In this document: piece after piece, positions 26,177 through 35,325 of the stretch
Layout: each line of letters opens with the position of its first letter
Position numbering within the stretch: position 1 is the first letter of the stretch
Origin: Janibacter corallicola NBRC 107790
GTDB lineage: Bacteria; Actinomycetota; Actinomycetes; Actinomycetales; Dermatophilaceae
Assembly: GCF_001570965.1 (NCBI RefSeq)
Contig: NZ_BCSR01000013.1
Location: 1-60,155 of the forward strand
Length of the DNA: 60,155 nucleotides
Direction of reading: 5' to 3'
Program-made: the position numbers and the translations under genes
Notes under the pieces: generated by a model
Database searches by the model: none
Told to the model about the DNA's origin: nothing
The model's input: the letters and a program-made list of their open reading frames with translations, nothing else

Positions 26177-26548
26177 ATGAGCACTCGCGAGGGTGAGACG
26201 TGCCCGGGTGCCGACACGGACGGAGTGAGGGACGTGCGAGGTGACCGGACCGCACCCGAGACGTGGTTGGCCTGCCGCGTGCTCTGCCGCGACGACCGCG
26301 TGGTCGGCACTGTCGACGACGTCCTGCTCGACTCCGACAGCGCCACCGCCGAGTGGGTGGTCGTGCGGCTTCGAGGTCCGCACCTGCGCCACCACCGAGC
26401 CGTTCCCGTCGCCATGCTGCGTGACCTCGGCGACGACCTGCGTGTGGCGACGTCCAGGCCCCACCTCGTGGCATCCCCCCGCGTGCGACCGAGGCAGCCC
26501 ATGACGTCGGCGGACGAGCTGGCCCTCTACCGGTACTGGCACGGCTGA
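26177..26548 (+). CDS. PRC-barrel domain protein
   Basis: This is a 123-residue soluble protein. Residues about 30-100 read as a PRC-barrel: LACRVLCRDDRVVGTVDDVL, then WVVVRLRG, then AVPVAMLRDLGDDLRV. PRC-barrel proteins have roles ranging from RNA processing to stress proteins attached to the membrane, and this short actinobacterial form has no assigned job. The ATG at 26177 is decided by GGGAGGT 9 bases upstream. It is 40 bases before the phosphoketolase gene and may share its transcript. Confidence 0.65.
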   Translation: MSTREGETCPGADTDGVRDVRGDRTAPETWLACRVLCRDDRVVGTVDDVLLDSDSATAEWVVVRLRGPHLRHHRAVPVAMLRDLGDDLRVATSRPHLVASPRVRPRQPMTSADELALYRYWHG

Positions 26549-26588
26549 CCGGGGTGTGAGTTCGCCGGCGCCGGGGAAGAGAAGAGGC

Positions 26589-28973
26589 ATGACTGCCACC
26601 ACTCCCCTGTCCGAGCGCGAGGCCGGCGACCTCGACGCGTGGTTCCGGGCGGCCAACTACCTCTCGGCCGGCCAGATCTACCTGCTGGACAACCCGCTGC
26701 TGCGCCGTGACCTGACGCCCGAGGACGTCAAGCCCCGGCTGCTGGGGCACTGGGGCACCGCGCCCGGCCTGAACCTCGTGCACACCCACCTCAACCGGCT
26801 CATCCGCGAGCGGGACGTGGATGCGATCATGCTCGCCGGCCCGGGCCACGGAGGACCGGCCGAAGTGGCGGAGGCCTACCTCGACGGCCGGTGGTCCGAG
26901 GTGTACCCGCAGATGGGTCAGGACGAGGACGGACTGCGTGAGCTCATGCGCCAGTTCTCCTTCCCCGGCGGCATCCCGAGTCACGCGGCCGCCGACGTGC
27001 CGGGGTCGATGCACGAAGGGGGAGAGCTCGGCTACGTCCTGTCCCACGCCCACGGCGCGGCGATGGACAACCCGGACCTGCTCGTGGTCGCCGTCGTCGG
27101 CGACGGCGAGTTCGAGACCGGCCCGCTGGCCGGCTCCTGGCAGTCGACCGCGTTCGTCGACCCCGTCCACGACGGAGCCGTCCTGCCGGTGCTGCACCTG
27201 AACGGCTACAAGATCGCGGGCCCCACGGTCCCGGGGCGCATGCCCAGGGAGAGTCTGGTCGCGCTGCTGCGCGCGCACGGGCACCACGTGCTCACCGTCC
27301 AGGGCGAGGACCCGGCGGAGGTGCACCAGCAGATGGCCGCCGCCATGGACGAGGCGCACACCCGTATCCGGGAGATCCAGGAGGCCGCACGAGGTGGCGC
27401 CGGGGCCGGGGAGCGCCCGTCGTGGCCCCTGGTGCTCCTGGCGACCCCGAAGGGGTGGACCGGTCCGGAGTCCGCCCACGGTCTGCCCGTGGAGGGCACG
27501 TGGCGGGCGCACCAGGTGCCGCTGACCGGCGTCCGGGACGATCCCGAGCAGCTGGCCCTGCTCCAGGACTGGTTGTCCTCCTACGACCCGGGCTCCCTCT
27601 TCAACGAGCACGGACGGGTCGTCGAGCGGATCCGCGCCCTCGCCCCGAGGGGGGACCGTCGCACCAGCGCCAACCCCCACGCCAACGGTGGGCTGCTCCG
27701 CCGCCCGTTGCAGGTGCCGGACCCGCGTCGCTTCTCGGTCGACGTCCCGACGCCGGGTGCCTCCGCCCACGAGGCGACGAAGGTGCTGGGCGACCTGCTG
27801 ACAGAGGTGATCCGTGCCAACCCGGACGACTTCCGGCTCTTCGGCCCCGACGAGACCGCTTCCAACCGGCTGGACGGCGTCTACGAGGTGACCGACAAGG
27901 TCTTCGCCGAGCAGATCCTGCCGGTCGACGAGCACCTGGCCCCACAGGGCCGGGTCATGGAGGTCCTCTCCGAGCACCTGTGCCAGGGCTGGCTGGAGGG
28001 CTACCTGCTCAGCGGCCGGCACGGGCTCTTCTCCTGCTACGAGGCCTTCGCGCACATCGTGGACTCGATGGTCAACCAGTACGCCAAGTGGTTGAAGGTC
28101 TCCGCCCAGCTGGACTGGCGCCCGCCCCTCTCCTCGCTGAACTACCTGCTGACCTCGCACGTGTGGCGCCAGGACCACAACGGCTTCTCCCACCAGGACC
28201 CGGGCTTCATCGACCACGTCGTCAACAAGAAGCCCGAGTTCGTCCGGGTGTACCTGCCTCCGGACACCAACACCCTGCTGGCGACGATGGCCCACTGCCT
28301 CTCCAGCCGACACCACGTCAACGTCGTCGTGGCCGGCAAACAACCGCAGTTCGACTGGCTCGATGCCGACCGGGCCGCGCTGCACTGCACTCGCGGCCTG
28401 GGTATCTGGGAGTGGGCCTCGACCGACGACGGCGACCCGGACGTCGTGCTCGCCTGCGCCGGCGACGTGCCCACGCTCGAGGCACTCGCGGCGGCCGACC
28501 TGCTGCGTCGCCACCTGCCCGAGCTGGCCGTGCGCTTCGTCAACGTCGTGGACCTGATGCGGCTGATGGACGAGGACCAGCACCCCCACGGGCTGAACGC
28601 ACGGGACTTCGACGCGGTCTTCACGCGGGACCGGCCGGTGGTCTTCGCCTACCACGGCTACCCGTCCCTGATCCACCGTCTGACGTACCGCCGGGCCAAC
28701 CACGCGAACCTGCACGTGCACGGGTTCCGCGAGGAGGGGACGACGACGACCCCCTTCGACATGGTGATGATGAACGAGCTCGACCGTTACCAGCTGGTCA
28801 TCGACGTCATCGACCGGGTGCCCGGACTCGGCCCGCGGGCTGCCCTCGTGCGGCAGGACATGCTGGACGCCAGGAGCGAGGCGCGCGCCTGGACACGGGT
28901 GCACGGCGACGACATCCCGGCGGTTCGCGACTGGGCCTGGAGCAGCGACCAGCGGACCCGACCCGGGGAGTAG
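26589..28973 (+). CDS. xfp: Phosphoketolase (xylulose-5-phosphate/fructose-6-phosphate)
   Basis: This is a 794-residue thiamine-diphosphate enzyme that splits xylulose 5-phosphate (and usually fructose 6-phosphate) with phosphate to give acetyl phosphate. Conserved stretches include AANYLSAGQIYLLDNPLLR, GPGHGGPA (near residue 85), GDGEFETGPLAGSW (near 172, diphosphate site), HLNGYKIAGPTV and the C-terminal LDRYQLVIDVIDRVP. Length is standard for XFP. The ATG at 26589 is used; the frame is open further upstream without a good start. Together with the acetate kinase 1.7 kb away it forms a bifid-shunt-like route yielding ATP and acetate from sugar phosphates. Confidence 0.93.
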   Translation: MTATTPLSEREAGDLDAWFRAANYLSAGQIYLLDNPLLRRDLTPEDVKPRLLGHWGTAPGLNLVHTHLNRLIRERDVDAIMLAGPGHGGPAEVAEAYLDGRWSEVYPQMGQDEDGLRELMRQFSFPGGIPSHAAADVPGSMHEGGELGYVLSHAHGAAMDNPDLLVVAVVGDGEFETGPLAGSWQSTAFVDPVHDGAVLPVLHLNGYKIAGPTVPGRMPRESLVALLRAHGHHVLTVQGEDPAEVHQQMAAAMDEAHTRIREIQEAARGGAGAGERPSWPLVLLATPKGWTGPESAHGLPVEGTWRAHQVPLTGVRDDPEQLALLQDWLSSYDPGSLFNEHGRVVERIRALAPRGDRRTSANPHANGGLLRRPLQVPDPRRFSVDVPTPGASAHEATKVLGDLLTEVIRANPDDFRLFGPDETASNRLDGVYEVTDKVFAEQILPVDEHLAPQGRVMEVLSEHLCQGWLEGYLLSGRHGLFSCYEAFAHIVDSMVNQYAKWLKVSAQLDWRPPLSSLNYLLTSHVWRQDHNGFSHQDPGFIDHVVNKKPEFVRVYLPPDTNTLLATMAHCLSSRHHVNVVVAGKQPQFDWLDADRAALHCTRGLGIWEWASTDDGDPDVVLACAGDVPTLEALAAADLLRRHLPELAVRFVNVVDLMRLMDEDQHPHGLNARDFDAVFTRDRPVVFAYHGYPSLIHRLTYRRANHANLHVHGFREEGTTTTPFDMVMMNELDRYQLVIDVIDRVPGLGPRAALVRQDMLDARSEARAWTRVHGDDIPAVRDWAWSSDQRTRPGE

Positions 28974-29031
28974 CCCCGGCCCCTGCAGAACGACGGGTGG
29001 AAGGAGCTCTCCGGGGTACCTCCCCGTCATC

Positions 29032-30255
29032 ATGAAGATCGCCGTGATCGCGGAGCACGCGAACCCCTTCGCCGGACCGGCGCGCGTCGAGGCCGACGGG
29101 CAGAACGTGCACGTGGAGGCGCTGGCACGAGGACTGGCCCGCCGAGGACACACCGTCGAGGTCCTCACCCGGCGGGACGGCGCTCGGGACGCCCCGGTCG
29201 AGCCCGTACCGGGCGTCACCGTGGTCCACGTCCCGGTGGGAGGGCCCGGGCCGGTCGCGAACGGCGACCTGCCGGGCCTCATGGACGACTTCGGCGACCG
29301 GGTGGAGGAGCGCTGGCGCCGCCGGGGCGACCCGGACGTGGTCCACGCCCACTTCTGGACGTCCGGGCTGGCGGCACTGCGTGCCGGTCGTCGACGGCGG
29401 GTCCCGGTGGCACAGACCTTCCACGCGCTCGGGAGCGTGCAGCGTCGACTGCGGGGAACGGCCGACACCAGCCCTCCCGGGCGACAGCGGCTCGAACACG
29501 CGGTGGCACAGGAGGTCGACCTCATCATCGCCACGTGCAGGAACGAGGTGGAGGAGTTGCGGCACATGGGTGTCGACGGCACCCGCATGACCATCGTCCC
29601 CGGCGGCGTCGACATCGCTCGCTTCACCCCGGGACCTCGCCCACGGTCGCCGCGCCGACGGGTGCTGCTCGTCGGGCACGGGCTGGTGGGCTGCGGCATC
29701 CCGATCCGGGCGCTCGCGCAGCTGCCGGAGGACGTCGAGCTGGTCATCGCCGGTGGCCCGGTCGGGTCCGTCCTCGCCGAGGAGCTGGGGGTCGGCTCTC
29801 GGGTGCGCCTGGTCGGGTCCCTACCGCACGAGGACATGCCGGGCCTCTACCGCTCCGCGGACGTCGTGCTGCCCCTCCCGGGGCCCGAGACCTTCGAGAC
29901 CGCACCGCTCGAGGCCGCGGCTTGCGGACGACCAGTGGTCGGTGCCGCCGTGGACGGCCTGCTGGACTCGGTCGTCGACGGGGTGACCGGCCGGTTGGTC
30001 CCGCCCGGGGACGTGCCTGCGCTCACCGGGGCACTTCGGGACCTGCTGGACCAGCCGCGGATCGGGCGCCGTATGGGGCACGCAGGCCGCGTCCGGGCCG
30101 TCGCACACCACGACTGGCGGGTCGTCACCCGATCCACGGAGCAGGCTCTCGAGGAGATCAGGTCTCCCCGACCGGTGTCGGCACGCCTCCCTTCGCCCCC
30201 TTCGCGCCCCGGTGGTGGGCACGCCGAGGCGCATGCGCCTCCGACGCCCGGGTAG
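29032..30255 (+). CDS. Glycosyltransferase family 4
   Basis: This is a 407-residue GT-B fold glycosyltransferase. The N-terminal domain starts KIAVIAEHANPFAG and holds GGQ-like ADGQNVHVEALARGLARRGH. The C-terminal nucleotide-sugar domain has IVPGGVDIARFTPG, SLPHEDMPGLYRSADVVLPL and ETFETAPLEAAACGRPVVG with the E-x7-E pattern. It could make a sugar-containing solute, glycolipid or polymer. The last 30 residues are Pro/Arg rich and probably disordered. It follows phosphoketolase by 58 bases and is likely part of the same stress-related unit. Confidence 0.83.
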   Translation: MKIAVIAEHANPFAGPARVEADGQNVHVEALARGLARRGHTVEVLTRRDGARDAPVEPVPGVTVVHVPVGGPGPVANGDLPGLMDDFGDRVEERWRRRGDPDVVHAHFWTSGLAALRAGRRRRVPVAQTFHALGSVQRRLRGTADTSPPGRQRLEHAVAQEVDLIIATCRNEVEELRHMGVDGTRMTIVPGGVDIARFTPGPRPRSPRRRVLLVGHGLVGCGIPIRALAQLPEDVELVIAGGPVGSVLAEELGVGSRVRLVGSLPHEDMPGLYRSADVVLPLPGPETFETAPLEAAACGRPVVGAAVDGLLDSVVDGVTGRLVPPGDVPALTGALRDLLDQPRIGRRMGHAGRVRAVAHHDWRVVTRSTEQALEEIRSPRPVSARLPSPPSRPGGGHAEAHAPPTPG

Positions 30256-30294
30256 GCCCGGCGAGAGCCCGTTCCGCACCATCGGAGGAGAACC

Positions 30295-30471
30295 ATGACG
30301 ACGGCGACGCTCCGGTTCATCGGCACGGAAACGTCGCGGGTCCGGCTGGCCGGCGTGGGGCACGGGTCATCCGCCCCGCACGTCCGCGGGCTCCGGGCCG
30401 GCGGAGTCACTCATCGGGGCGCCCGTCCCCGAACCGGGCCCACGCCCGGTGGGTCTCCAGCAGGTCGATGA
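30295..30471 (+). CDS. Possible small protein with strong RBS, antisense to katE 3' end
   Basis: A 58-codon frame begins MTTATLRFIGTETSRVRLAG after an excellent ribosome site (GGAGGAG, 30284-30290, 4 bases before the ATG). It runs across the stop of the katE gene on the other strand for about 65 bases. The second half is Gly/Arg/Pro rich and looks like antisense translation, so the ending may not be meaningful. It may be a truncated remnant or a short regulatory peptide. No family is recognised. Confidence 0.3.
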   Translation: MTTATLRFIGTETSRVRLAGVGHGSSAPHVRGLRAGGVTHRGARPRTGPTPGGSPAGR

Positions 30472-32650
30472 GCTCCCGGGCGAGCGCCACCGGATCCTCA
30501 CCGCGGGTGACGCCCACGGCTCCGGCCGAGCCGGTCACCTCCAGGACCTCGACGCCGTGTCCGCTCGCTGCCAGCGCCTTGCCGTGCCGGAAGGCCTCCT
30601 GCACGAGCAGCTGCAGGCGCGGGTCGACCGCCGCGCCGGACGAGGCTGCCGTCGGGTCCATCGCCCGGGCGTCCGTCCCGGCCAGGGGGTCGGCACTGCC
30701 CCGTGGTGCGCCGAGGACGAGCAGCGCGTCGACCTCGACCGAGCGGGCCGTCAGCAGGGTCCGCTGGACGGGGATCGGCGTGCCGTCGTCCGGCCTGAGC
30801 ACCCCACCGGTCGGGGCGATGACGAGCGGGACCATGTCCGCCTCGTCGGTGGCCCGGCGGACCCGCTCCACCTGCGCCAGATCGGCCTCCTCGTCGACGA
30901 CGATCCCGAGGACCCGGCCGTCCACCGGCCAGTGCCCACCGACCTGGGAGAGCGCGGGGCTGGTGTCGAAGGGGGTCTCGACCTCCTCCCCGACGGGGGC
31001 CGGAAGCCCCAGCCCCTCGGCGACGCGGGTGGCCAGGGTGGTGTCGATCCGGGCGAGCACCTCCAGCTGCCGCTCGCGGATGGCCTGCTCGTAGCAGCGC
31101 CCCAGCTCGAAGGTGTACGCGGCGACGACGTGATCCTGCTCCACGGCGCTCAGGCTCCGCCAGAAGAGGCGTGGTTGACTGAAGTGGTCGTCGAAGGACG
31201 CCGCGGCCTCGCGGGTCTTGGGCCCGGCGACGGCCTGCGGGACGTCGATGAGCGCGGACACGTCCCCTCCCGCCGTGAAGGGGCACCCACCGTCGAGGGA
31301 GTTGGGACGGTAGGGAGCGACACCGGCGTGGTCGGCGCTCTGGTGCGCGCCGTCGCGCAGCATGTCGTTGACCGGTGCGTGCGGACGGTTGATCGGGATC
31401 TGAGGGAAGTTCGGCCCGCCCAGCCGGGAGATCTGGGTGTCCAGGTAGGAGAAGAGCCGTCCCTGGAGCAGCGGGTCGTCGGTCACGTCGATCCCGGGCA
31501 CGAGGTGGCCCGGGTGGAAGGCCACCTGCTCGGTCTCGTCGAAGTAGTTGGCAGGGTTGGCCTCGAGACGCATCCGGCCGATCGGCTGCACCGGGACGAT
31601 CTCCTCGGGGACGATCTTCGTCGGGTCCAGCAGGTCGATCCCCTCGAAGGTCTGGTCCTCACTGTCGGGCATCACCTGGATCCCGAGCTCCCACTCCGGG
31701 TAGGCCCCCGCCTCGATCGCATCGGCCAGGTCGCGGCGGTGGAAGTCGGGGTCCGCACCGTTGATGAGCTGCGCCTCGTCCCAGACCACCGAGTGCACCC
31801 CCAGCCTCGGCTTCCAGTGGAACTTCACCAGGCTGGTCTCGCCCGCCTCGTTGACGAGCCGGAAGGTGTGCACCCCGAAGCCCTCCATCATCCGGAACGA
31901 GCGCGGGATCGCCCGGTCCGACATCTGCCAGATCGTGTGGTGCTGTGCCTCGGTGTGCAGGGACACGAAGTCCCAGAAGGTGTCGTGCGCGCTCTGTGCC
32001 TGCGGGATCTCGCGGTCCGGGTGCGGCTTGGCCGCGTGGACGACGTCGGGGAACTTGATCGCGTCCTGGATGAAGAACACCGGGAAGTTGTTGCCCACCA
32101 GATCGAAGACACCCTCACTGGTGTAGAACTTCGTCGCGAAGCCGCGGGTGTCGCGCACCACGTCCGCGGAGCCCCGCGACCCGACGACGGTGGAGAAGCG
32201 GACGAAGACCGGCGTCTGCTCCCCTTCGCCCAGGAAGGCGGCCCGGCACACCCCTGCGGCCGTGCCGTACGCGGTGAAGGTGCCGTGTGCGCCCGCACCG
32301 CGGGCGTGGACGACACGCTCCGGGATCCGCTCGTGGTCGAAGTGCATCACCTTCTCCCGCAGATGGTGGTCCTGGAGCAGCACCGGCCCCCGCTCCCCCG
32401 CCTTGAGCGAGTGGTCGGTGTCCCGCACCCGCGCGCCCTGGGCGGTCGTCAGCCACGCCCCGCTCTGGTGACGGTCCTCCTCTTCGCCGCTGGGCCGCCC
32501 GGTGGGCGAGACGGCCGCTGCCGGCTGCTCGTCCGGTGCCGGCGGGACCGGATCGACCGGGTGGGTCGGCTCCTCCCGGGACGGGGACACCCGGCTGGGC
32601 GCGCCGGGGATCGTGATCTCGTCATGGGGCGACTGCTCGTCAGCGCTCAT
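30407..32650 (-). CDS. katE: Large-subunit monofunctional catalase (KatE/HPII type)
   Basis: This is a 747-residue catalase that converts hydrogen peroxide to water and oxygen. The active-site His lies in [11 protein letters not shown] (near residue 115), the distal Asn region in [18 protein letters not shown], and the haem-ligand Tyr in [15 protein letters not shown] (near 400). After about residue 560 it carries the extra GATase1/PfpI-like domain ([16 protein letters not shown]) that marks the HPII class. The N-terminal 60 residues are Pro/Glu rich. The ATG at 32650 follows GAGGAGG. It is divergent from the aldehyde dehydrogenase gene. It could deal with peroxide from the acyl-CoA oxidase or during stationary phase. 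Confidence 0.92.
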   Translation of the reverse strand: MSADEQSPHDEITIPGAPSRVSPSREEPTHPVDPVPPAPDEQPAAAVSPTGRPSGEEEDRHQSGAWLTTAQGARVRDTDHSLKAGERGPVLLQDHHLREKVMHFDHERIPERVVHARGAGAHGTFTAYGTAAGVCRAAFLGEGEQTPVFVRFSTVVGSRGSADVVRDTRGFATKFYTSEGVFDLVGNNFPVFFIQDAIKFPDVVHAAKPHPDREIPQAQSAHDTFWDFVSLHTEAQHHTIWQMSDRAIPRSFRMMEGFGVHTFRLVNEAGETSLVKFHWKPRLGVHSVVWDEAQLINGADPDFHRRDLADAIEAGAYPEWELGIQVMPDSEDQTFEGIDLLDPTKIVPEEIVPVQPIGRMRLEANPANYFDETEQVAFHPGHLVPGIDVTDDPLLQGRLFSYLDTQISRLGGPNFPQIPINRPHAPVNDMLRDGAHQSADHAGVAPYRPNSLDGGCPFTAGGDVSALIDVPQAVAGPKTREAAASFDDHFSQPRLFWRSLSAVEQDHVVAAYTFELGRCYEQAIRERQLEVLARIDTTLATRVAEGLGLPAPVGEEVETPFDTSPALSQVGGHWPVDGRVLGIVVDEEADLAQVERVRRATDEADMVPLVIAPTGGVLRPDDGTPIPVQRTLLTARSVEVDALLVLGAPRGSADPLAGTDARAMDPTAASSGAAVDPRLQLLVQEAFRHGKALAASGHGVEVLEVTGSAGAVGVTRGEDPVALARELIDLLETHRAWARFGDGRPDE

Positions 32651-32787
32651 CGCTGCCTCCTCGATGGGGTGGGCCCATGTGTGGCTACCCCCGTGCCGGA
32701 CACACATGCACCCACCGGGCATGGGCAGCGAGTCCGCGGGTACGGGGCGGGAAGAGCGATCCGTACCCGACCGAGGGAGAGCAGGCA

Positions 32788-34170
32788 ATGGCCGACTACC
32801 GCACCGAGAACCCGACGACCGGCACGATCGAGCGCACCTTCGACGAGATCGACGAAGGGGGCGTGACCGCCGCCATCGACCGCGCCGACGAGGCGTTCCG
32901 GTCCTGGCGGACCACATCCGCGCAGGACCGCGCGGCGGTGCTGCGCCGGACCGCCGACATCTACGACGAGCGCGCCGCCGAGCTCGCCCGGGCGATCGCG
33001 GTCGAGATGGGCAAACCGATCAAGCAGGCGAAGGAGGAGGTGGGCCTCGCCGGGGCCATCTACCGCTGGTACGCCGACAACGGTCCGGACCTCCTCGAGG
33101 AGGAGCACCTCGACGCCCAGGGGGCACGCCGCAGCGTCGTGCGCAAGGACCCCGTGGGTGTCCTGCTGGGGATCATGCCGTGGAACTACCCCTACTACCA
33201 GGTGGCCCGCTTCGTCGCGCCGAACCTGATGCTGGGCAACACGATCCTGCTCAAGCACGCGAGCATCTGCGCCGGGTCCGCGGCGCTGATGGAGGAGGCG
33301 CTCCGCGACGCCGGGCTCCCCGACGGCGCCTACACCAACCTCTACGTCTCGAGCCGCCTCGCGCCCGACATCATCGCCGATCCGCGCGTGCAGGGGGTCT
33401 CCCTCACCGGTAGCGAGGGGGCCGGGGCGTCGGTCGCCGAGGCGGCCGGGCGGAACCTGACCAAGTCGGTCCTGGAGCTCGGTGGCTCGGACCCGATGCT
33501 CGTCCTCGACACCCAGGACGTGGACGGCATGGCGAAGATCGCCGCCAGGGCCCGGCTCTCCAACGCCGGGCAGGCGTGCAACTCCCCCAAGCGGATGTAC
33601 GTCGCCGACGCGATCCACGACGAGTTCGTCGAGGCGCTGACCCGAGAGGTGGAGGCGGCCACCGTGGGCGACCCGACCGATGAGTCGACCACGGTGGGTC
33701 CGATGTCCTCCGCCCAGGCCCGTGACGACATCGACGAGCAGGTGCGGGACGCGATCGACAAGGGCGCGAAGGTCCACACCGGCGGTGAGCCCCTGGACGG
33801 CGACGGGTACTTCTACGCCCCGACGGTCCTGACCGGCATCACCGCGGACATGCGCGCCTGGTCCGAGGAGCTCTTCGGTCCGGTGGCGATGGTCCACCGG
33901 ATGCGTGACGTGGATGAGGCCGTGCAGGCGGCCAACGACTCCGGATTCGGCCTGTCGGGCTCGGTCTGGAGCGACGACCCGGAGCAGGCAGCCGCCGTGG
34001 CCACCCGACTCGAGGTGGGGATGGCCTACGTCAACGAGCACGGGACCACCCTGCCGGGGCTGCCCTTCGGCGGGGTGAAGCGTTCCGGCTACGGACGTGA
34101 GCTCGCCGAGGACGGGATGAACGAGTTCGTCAACCGCAAGCTGGTGCGGGTCGCCGCACAGAAGGGATGA
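32788..34170 (+). CDS. Aldehyde dehydrogenase, succinate-semialdehyde type
   Basis: This is a 460-residue NAD(P)-dependent aldehyde dehydrogenase. The N-terminus (ENPTTGTIERTF) and the overall pattern fit the GabD1-like succinate-semialdehyde dehydrogenase group. GIMPWNYPYYQ is the cofactor-binding start; the general-base Glu lies in LELGGSDP (near 229); the catalytic Cys is in NAGQACNSPKR (near 263). The C-terminal VKRSGYGRELAEDGMNEFVN is typical. The ATG at 32788 is preceded by GAGGGAGAG. It is followed after 4 bases by the baeRF gene. The true aldehyde is unproven. Confidence 0.83.
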   Translation: MADYRTENPTTGTIERTFDEIDEGGVTAAIDRADEAFRSWRTTSAQDRAAVLRRTADIYDERAAELARAIAVEMGKPIKQAKEEVGLAGAIYRWYADNGPDLLEEEHLDAQGARRSVVRKDPVGVLLGIMPWNYPYYQVARFVAPNLMLGNTILLKHASICAGSAALMEEALRDAGLPDGAYTNLYVSSRLAPDIIADPRVQGVSLTGSEGAGASVAEAAGRNLTKSVLELGGSDPMLVLDTQDVDGMAKIAARARLSNAGQACNSPKRMYVADAIHDEFVEALTREVEAATVGDPTDESTTVGPMSSAQARDDIDEQVRDAIDKGAKVHTGGEPLDGDGYFYAPTVLTGITADMRAWSEELFGPVAMVHRMRDVDEAVQAANDSGFGLSGSVWSDDPEQAAAVATRLEVGMAYVNEHGTTLPGLPFGGVKRSGYGRELAEDGMNEFVNRKLVRVAAQKG

Positions 34171-34174
34171 GGAC

Positions 34175-35221
34175 GTGAAGCTGCAGAGCATCCGTGCGAC
34201 ATACGACGCCGAGGGGCCCCTGGCGACGGTCTACCTCGAGGCGCGCTCCCCCGGCGAGGACGCGGAGAAGCAGGTGCGCCTGCGCTGGGACGCGCTTCGC
34301 CGGGGGCTCGACGGGGCCGGCGCCGACGAGGGCCTCCTCACGGCCCTCGACGAGGCCGTGCTCGTCGAGGACATCGGCGAGGTCCAAGCCGACGGCCGGG
34401 TCCTCGTGGCCGCCCGCGACGGCGTGCTGCTCGACGAGCCGTGGGACGCGGCCGTCGGCGCCGGTGACGCTGCCCACCTCGCAGGTCAGCCACGGCTGGG
34501 GCCCTACGTCAGGGAGCGGGCCCGGTCGGTCCGCCTCCTCGTGGCGATCGTCGACCAGGAGGGAGCCGTGGTCCGCCGCGAGATCGCGGTCGAGGACCGT
34601 GAACACCCCGTGGGCCCCGACGAGACCGTGGACCCCGACACGGTGGAGTCGGTGCACAAGCCGCGCGGACAGTCCCTCTCCCACAAGCAGATCCAGCGTC
34701 GGGCCGCTGACACCGTCCAGCAGAACGCACGCGGCGTGGCGGAGCACCTGGAGTCCGTCGCCAAGCAGTGGCAGCCGGACGCCCTCGTCCTGGCGGGCGA
34801 GGTCCAGGGCCGGACCGCGGTACGTGACGAGCTGCCCAGCGCGCTGGCCGACATCTGCCACGAGACCGAGAGTGGCGGGACCGGTGACGACCGTGCCGAG
34901 GAGGTGCTCACCGGGAGCCTGCGCGACATCGCCAGCGGGGTCGCCGACGACCGGGACAGACGGCACCGGGACAGGTTCGAGGAGGCCAGGGCCCGGGACC
35001 GCGTCGCCGAGGGCCCGCGAGCGGTCGGGCACGCCGCGAACCTCGGCGCGGTCGACACCGTCTTCTTCGGCACCGGGCCGGCCCCGGAGAACGAGTCCGT
35101 GATCCTCGCGGCCTGTGCCCGGATCGACGCCGACGCCGAGACCCTCGCCGGTCCGGTCTCCGACGGGGTGGCCGCCGTGCTGCGCTTCGAGGCGCCGGAC
35201 GAGACGGCCCGGGGCGGCTGA
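34175..35221 (+). CDS. baeRF/Vms1-like protein (Rv2629 family)
   Basis: This 348-residue protein belongs to the bacterial branch of archaeo-eukaryotic release factor-like proteins (baeRF), related to Vms1/Ankzf1 peptidyl-tRNA hydrolases and to Rv2629 of Mycobacterium tuberculosis. The opening VKLQSIRATYDAEGPLATVY and the middle QSLSHKQIQRRAADTVQQNA are the parts that suggest this family, and the C-terminal half is acidic and helical. These proteins are thought to act on stalled or hibernating ribosomes; Rv2629 belongs to the dormancy regulon. It starts with GTG at 34175, 4 bases after the aldehyde dehydrogenase, supporting a stress role for the unit. Confidence 0.7.
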   Translation: MKLQSIRATYDAEGPLATVYLEARSPGEDAEKQVRLRWDALRRGLDGAGADEGLLTALDEAVLVEDIGEVQADGRVLVAARDGVLLDEPWDAAVGAGDAAHLAGQPRLGPYVRERARSVRLLVAIVDQEGAVVRREIAVEDREHPVGPDETVDPDTVESVHKPRGQSLSHKQIQRRAADTVQQNARGVAEHLESVAKQWQPDALVLAGEVQGRTAVRDELPSALADICHETESGGTGDDRAEEVLTGSLRDIASGVADDRDRRHRDRFEEARARDRVAEGPRAVGHAANLGAVDTVFFGTGPAPENESVILAACARIDADAETLAGPVSDGVAAVLRFEAPDETARGG

Positions 35222-35233
35222 TCAGTCTCGTAC

Positions 35234-35293
35234 CCGGCACCTGACAACGGCCCCTGACCTTGCGTTTGCGCAGGTCAGGGCCCCCTTCGTGCT
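35234..35293. repeat. 60-bp direct repeat, copy A
   Basis: This copy runs from CCGGCAC to TTCGTGCT and contains a hairpin built on CCCCTGACC/GGTCAGGG. It is about 88% identical to copy B at 36042-36101 in the same orientation. It directly follows the baeRF gene, where it can also act as a terminator. The two copies flank the broken dehydrogenase gene. Confidence 0.8.
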
Positions 35294-35325
35294 TGGGCTT
35301 CCCGCCCATGGGGGCGGCCCCCGGC

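Noticed and set aside
25926-29837. A 1303-codon open frame on the minus strand across phosphoketolase and the glycosyltransferase
   Set aside because: It is antisense to well-recognised genes, has low-complexity Arg/Gly/Val-rich sequence and no domains. Long empty frames are normal in DNA this GC-rich.
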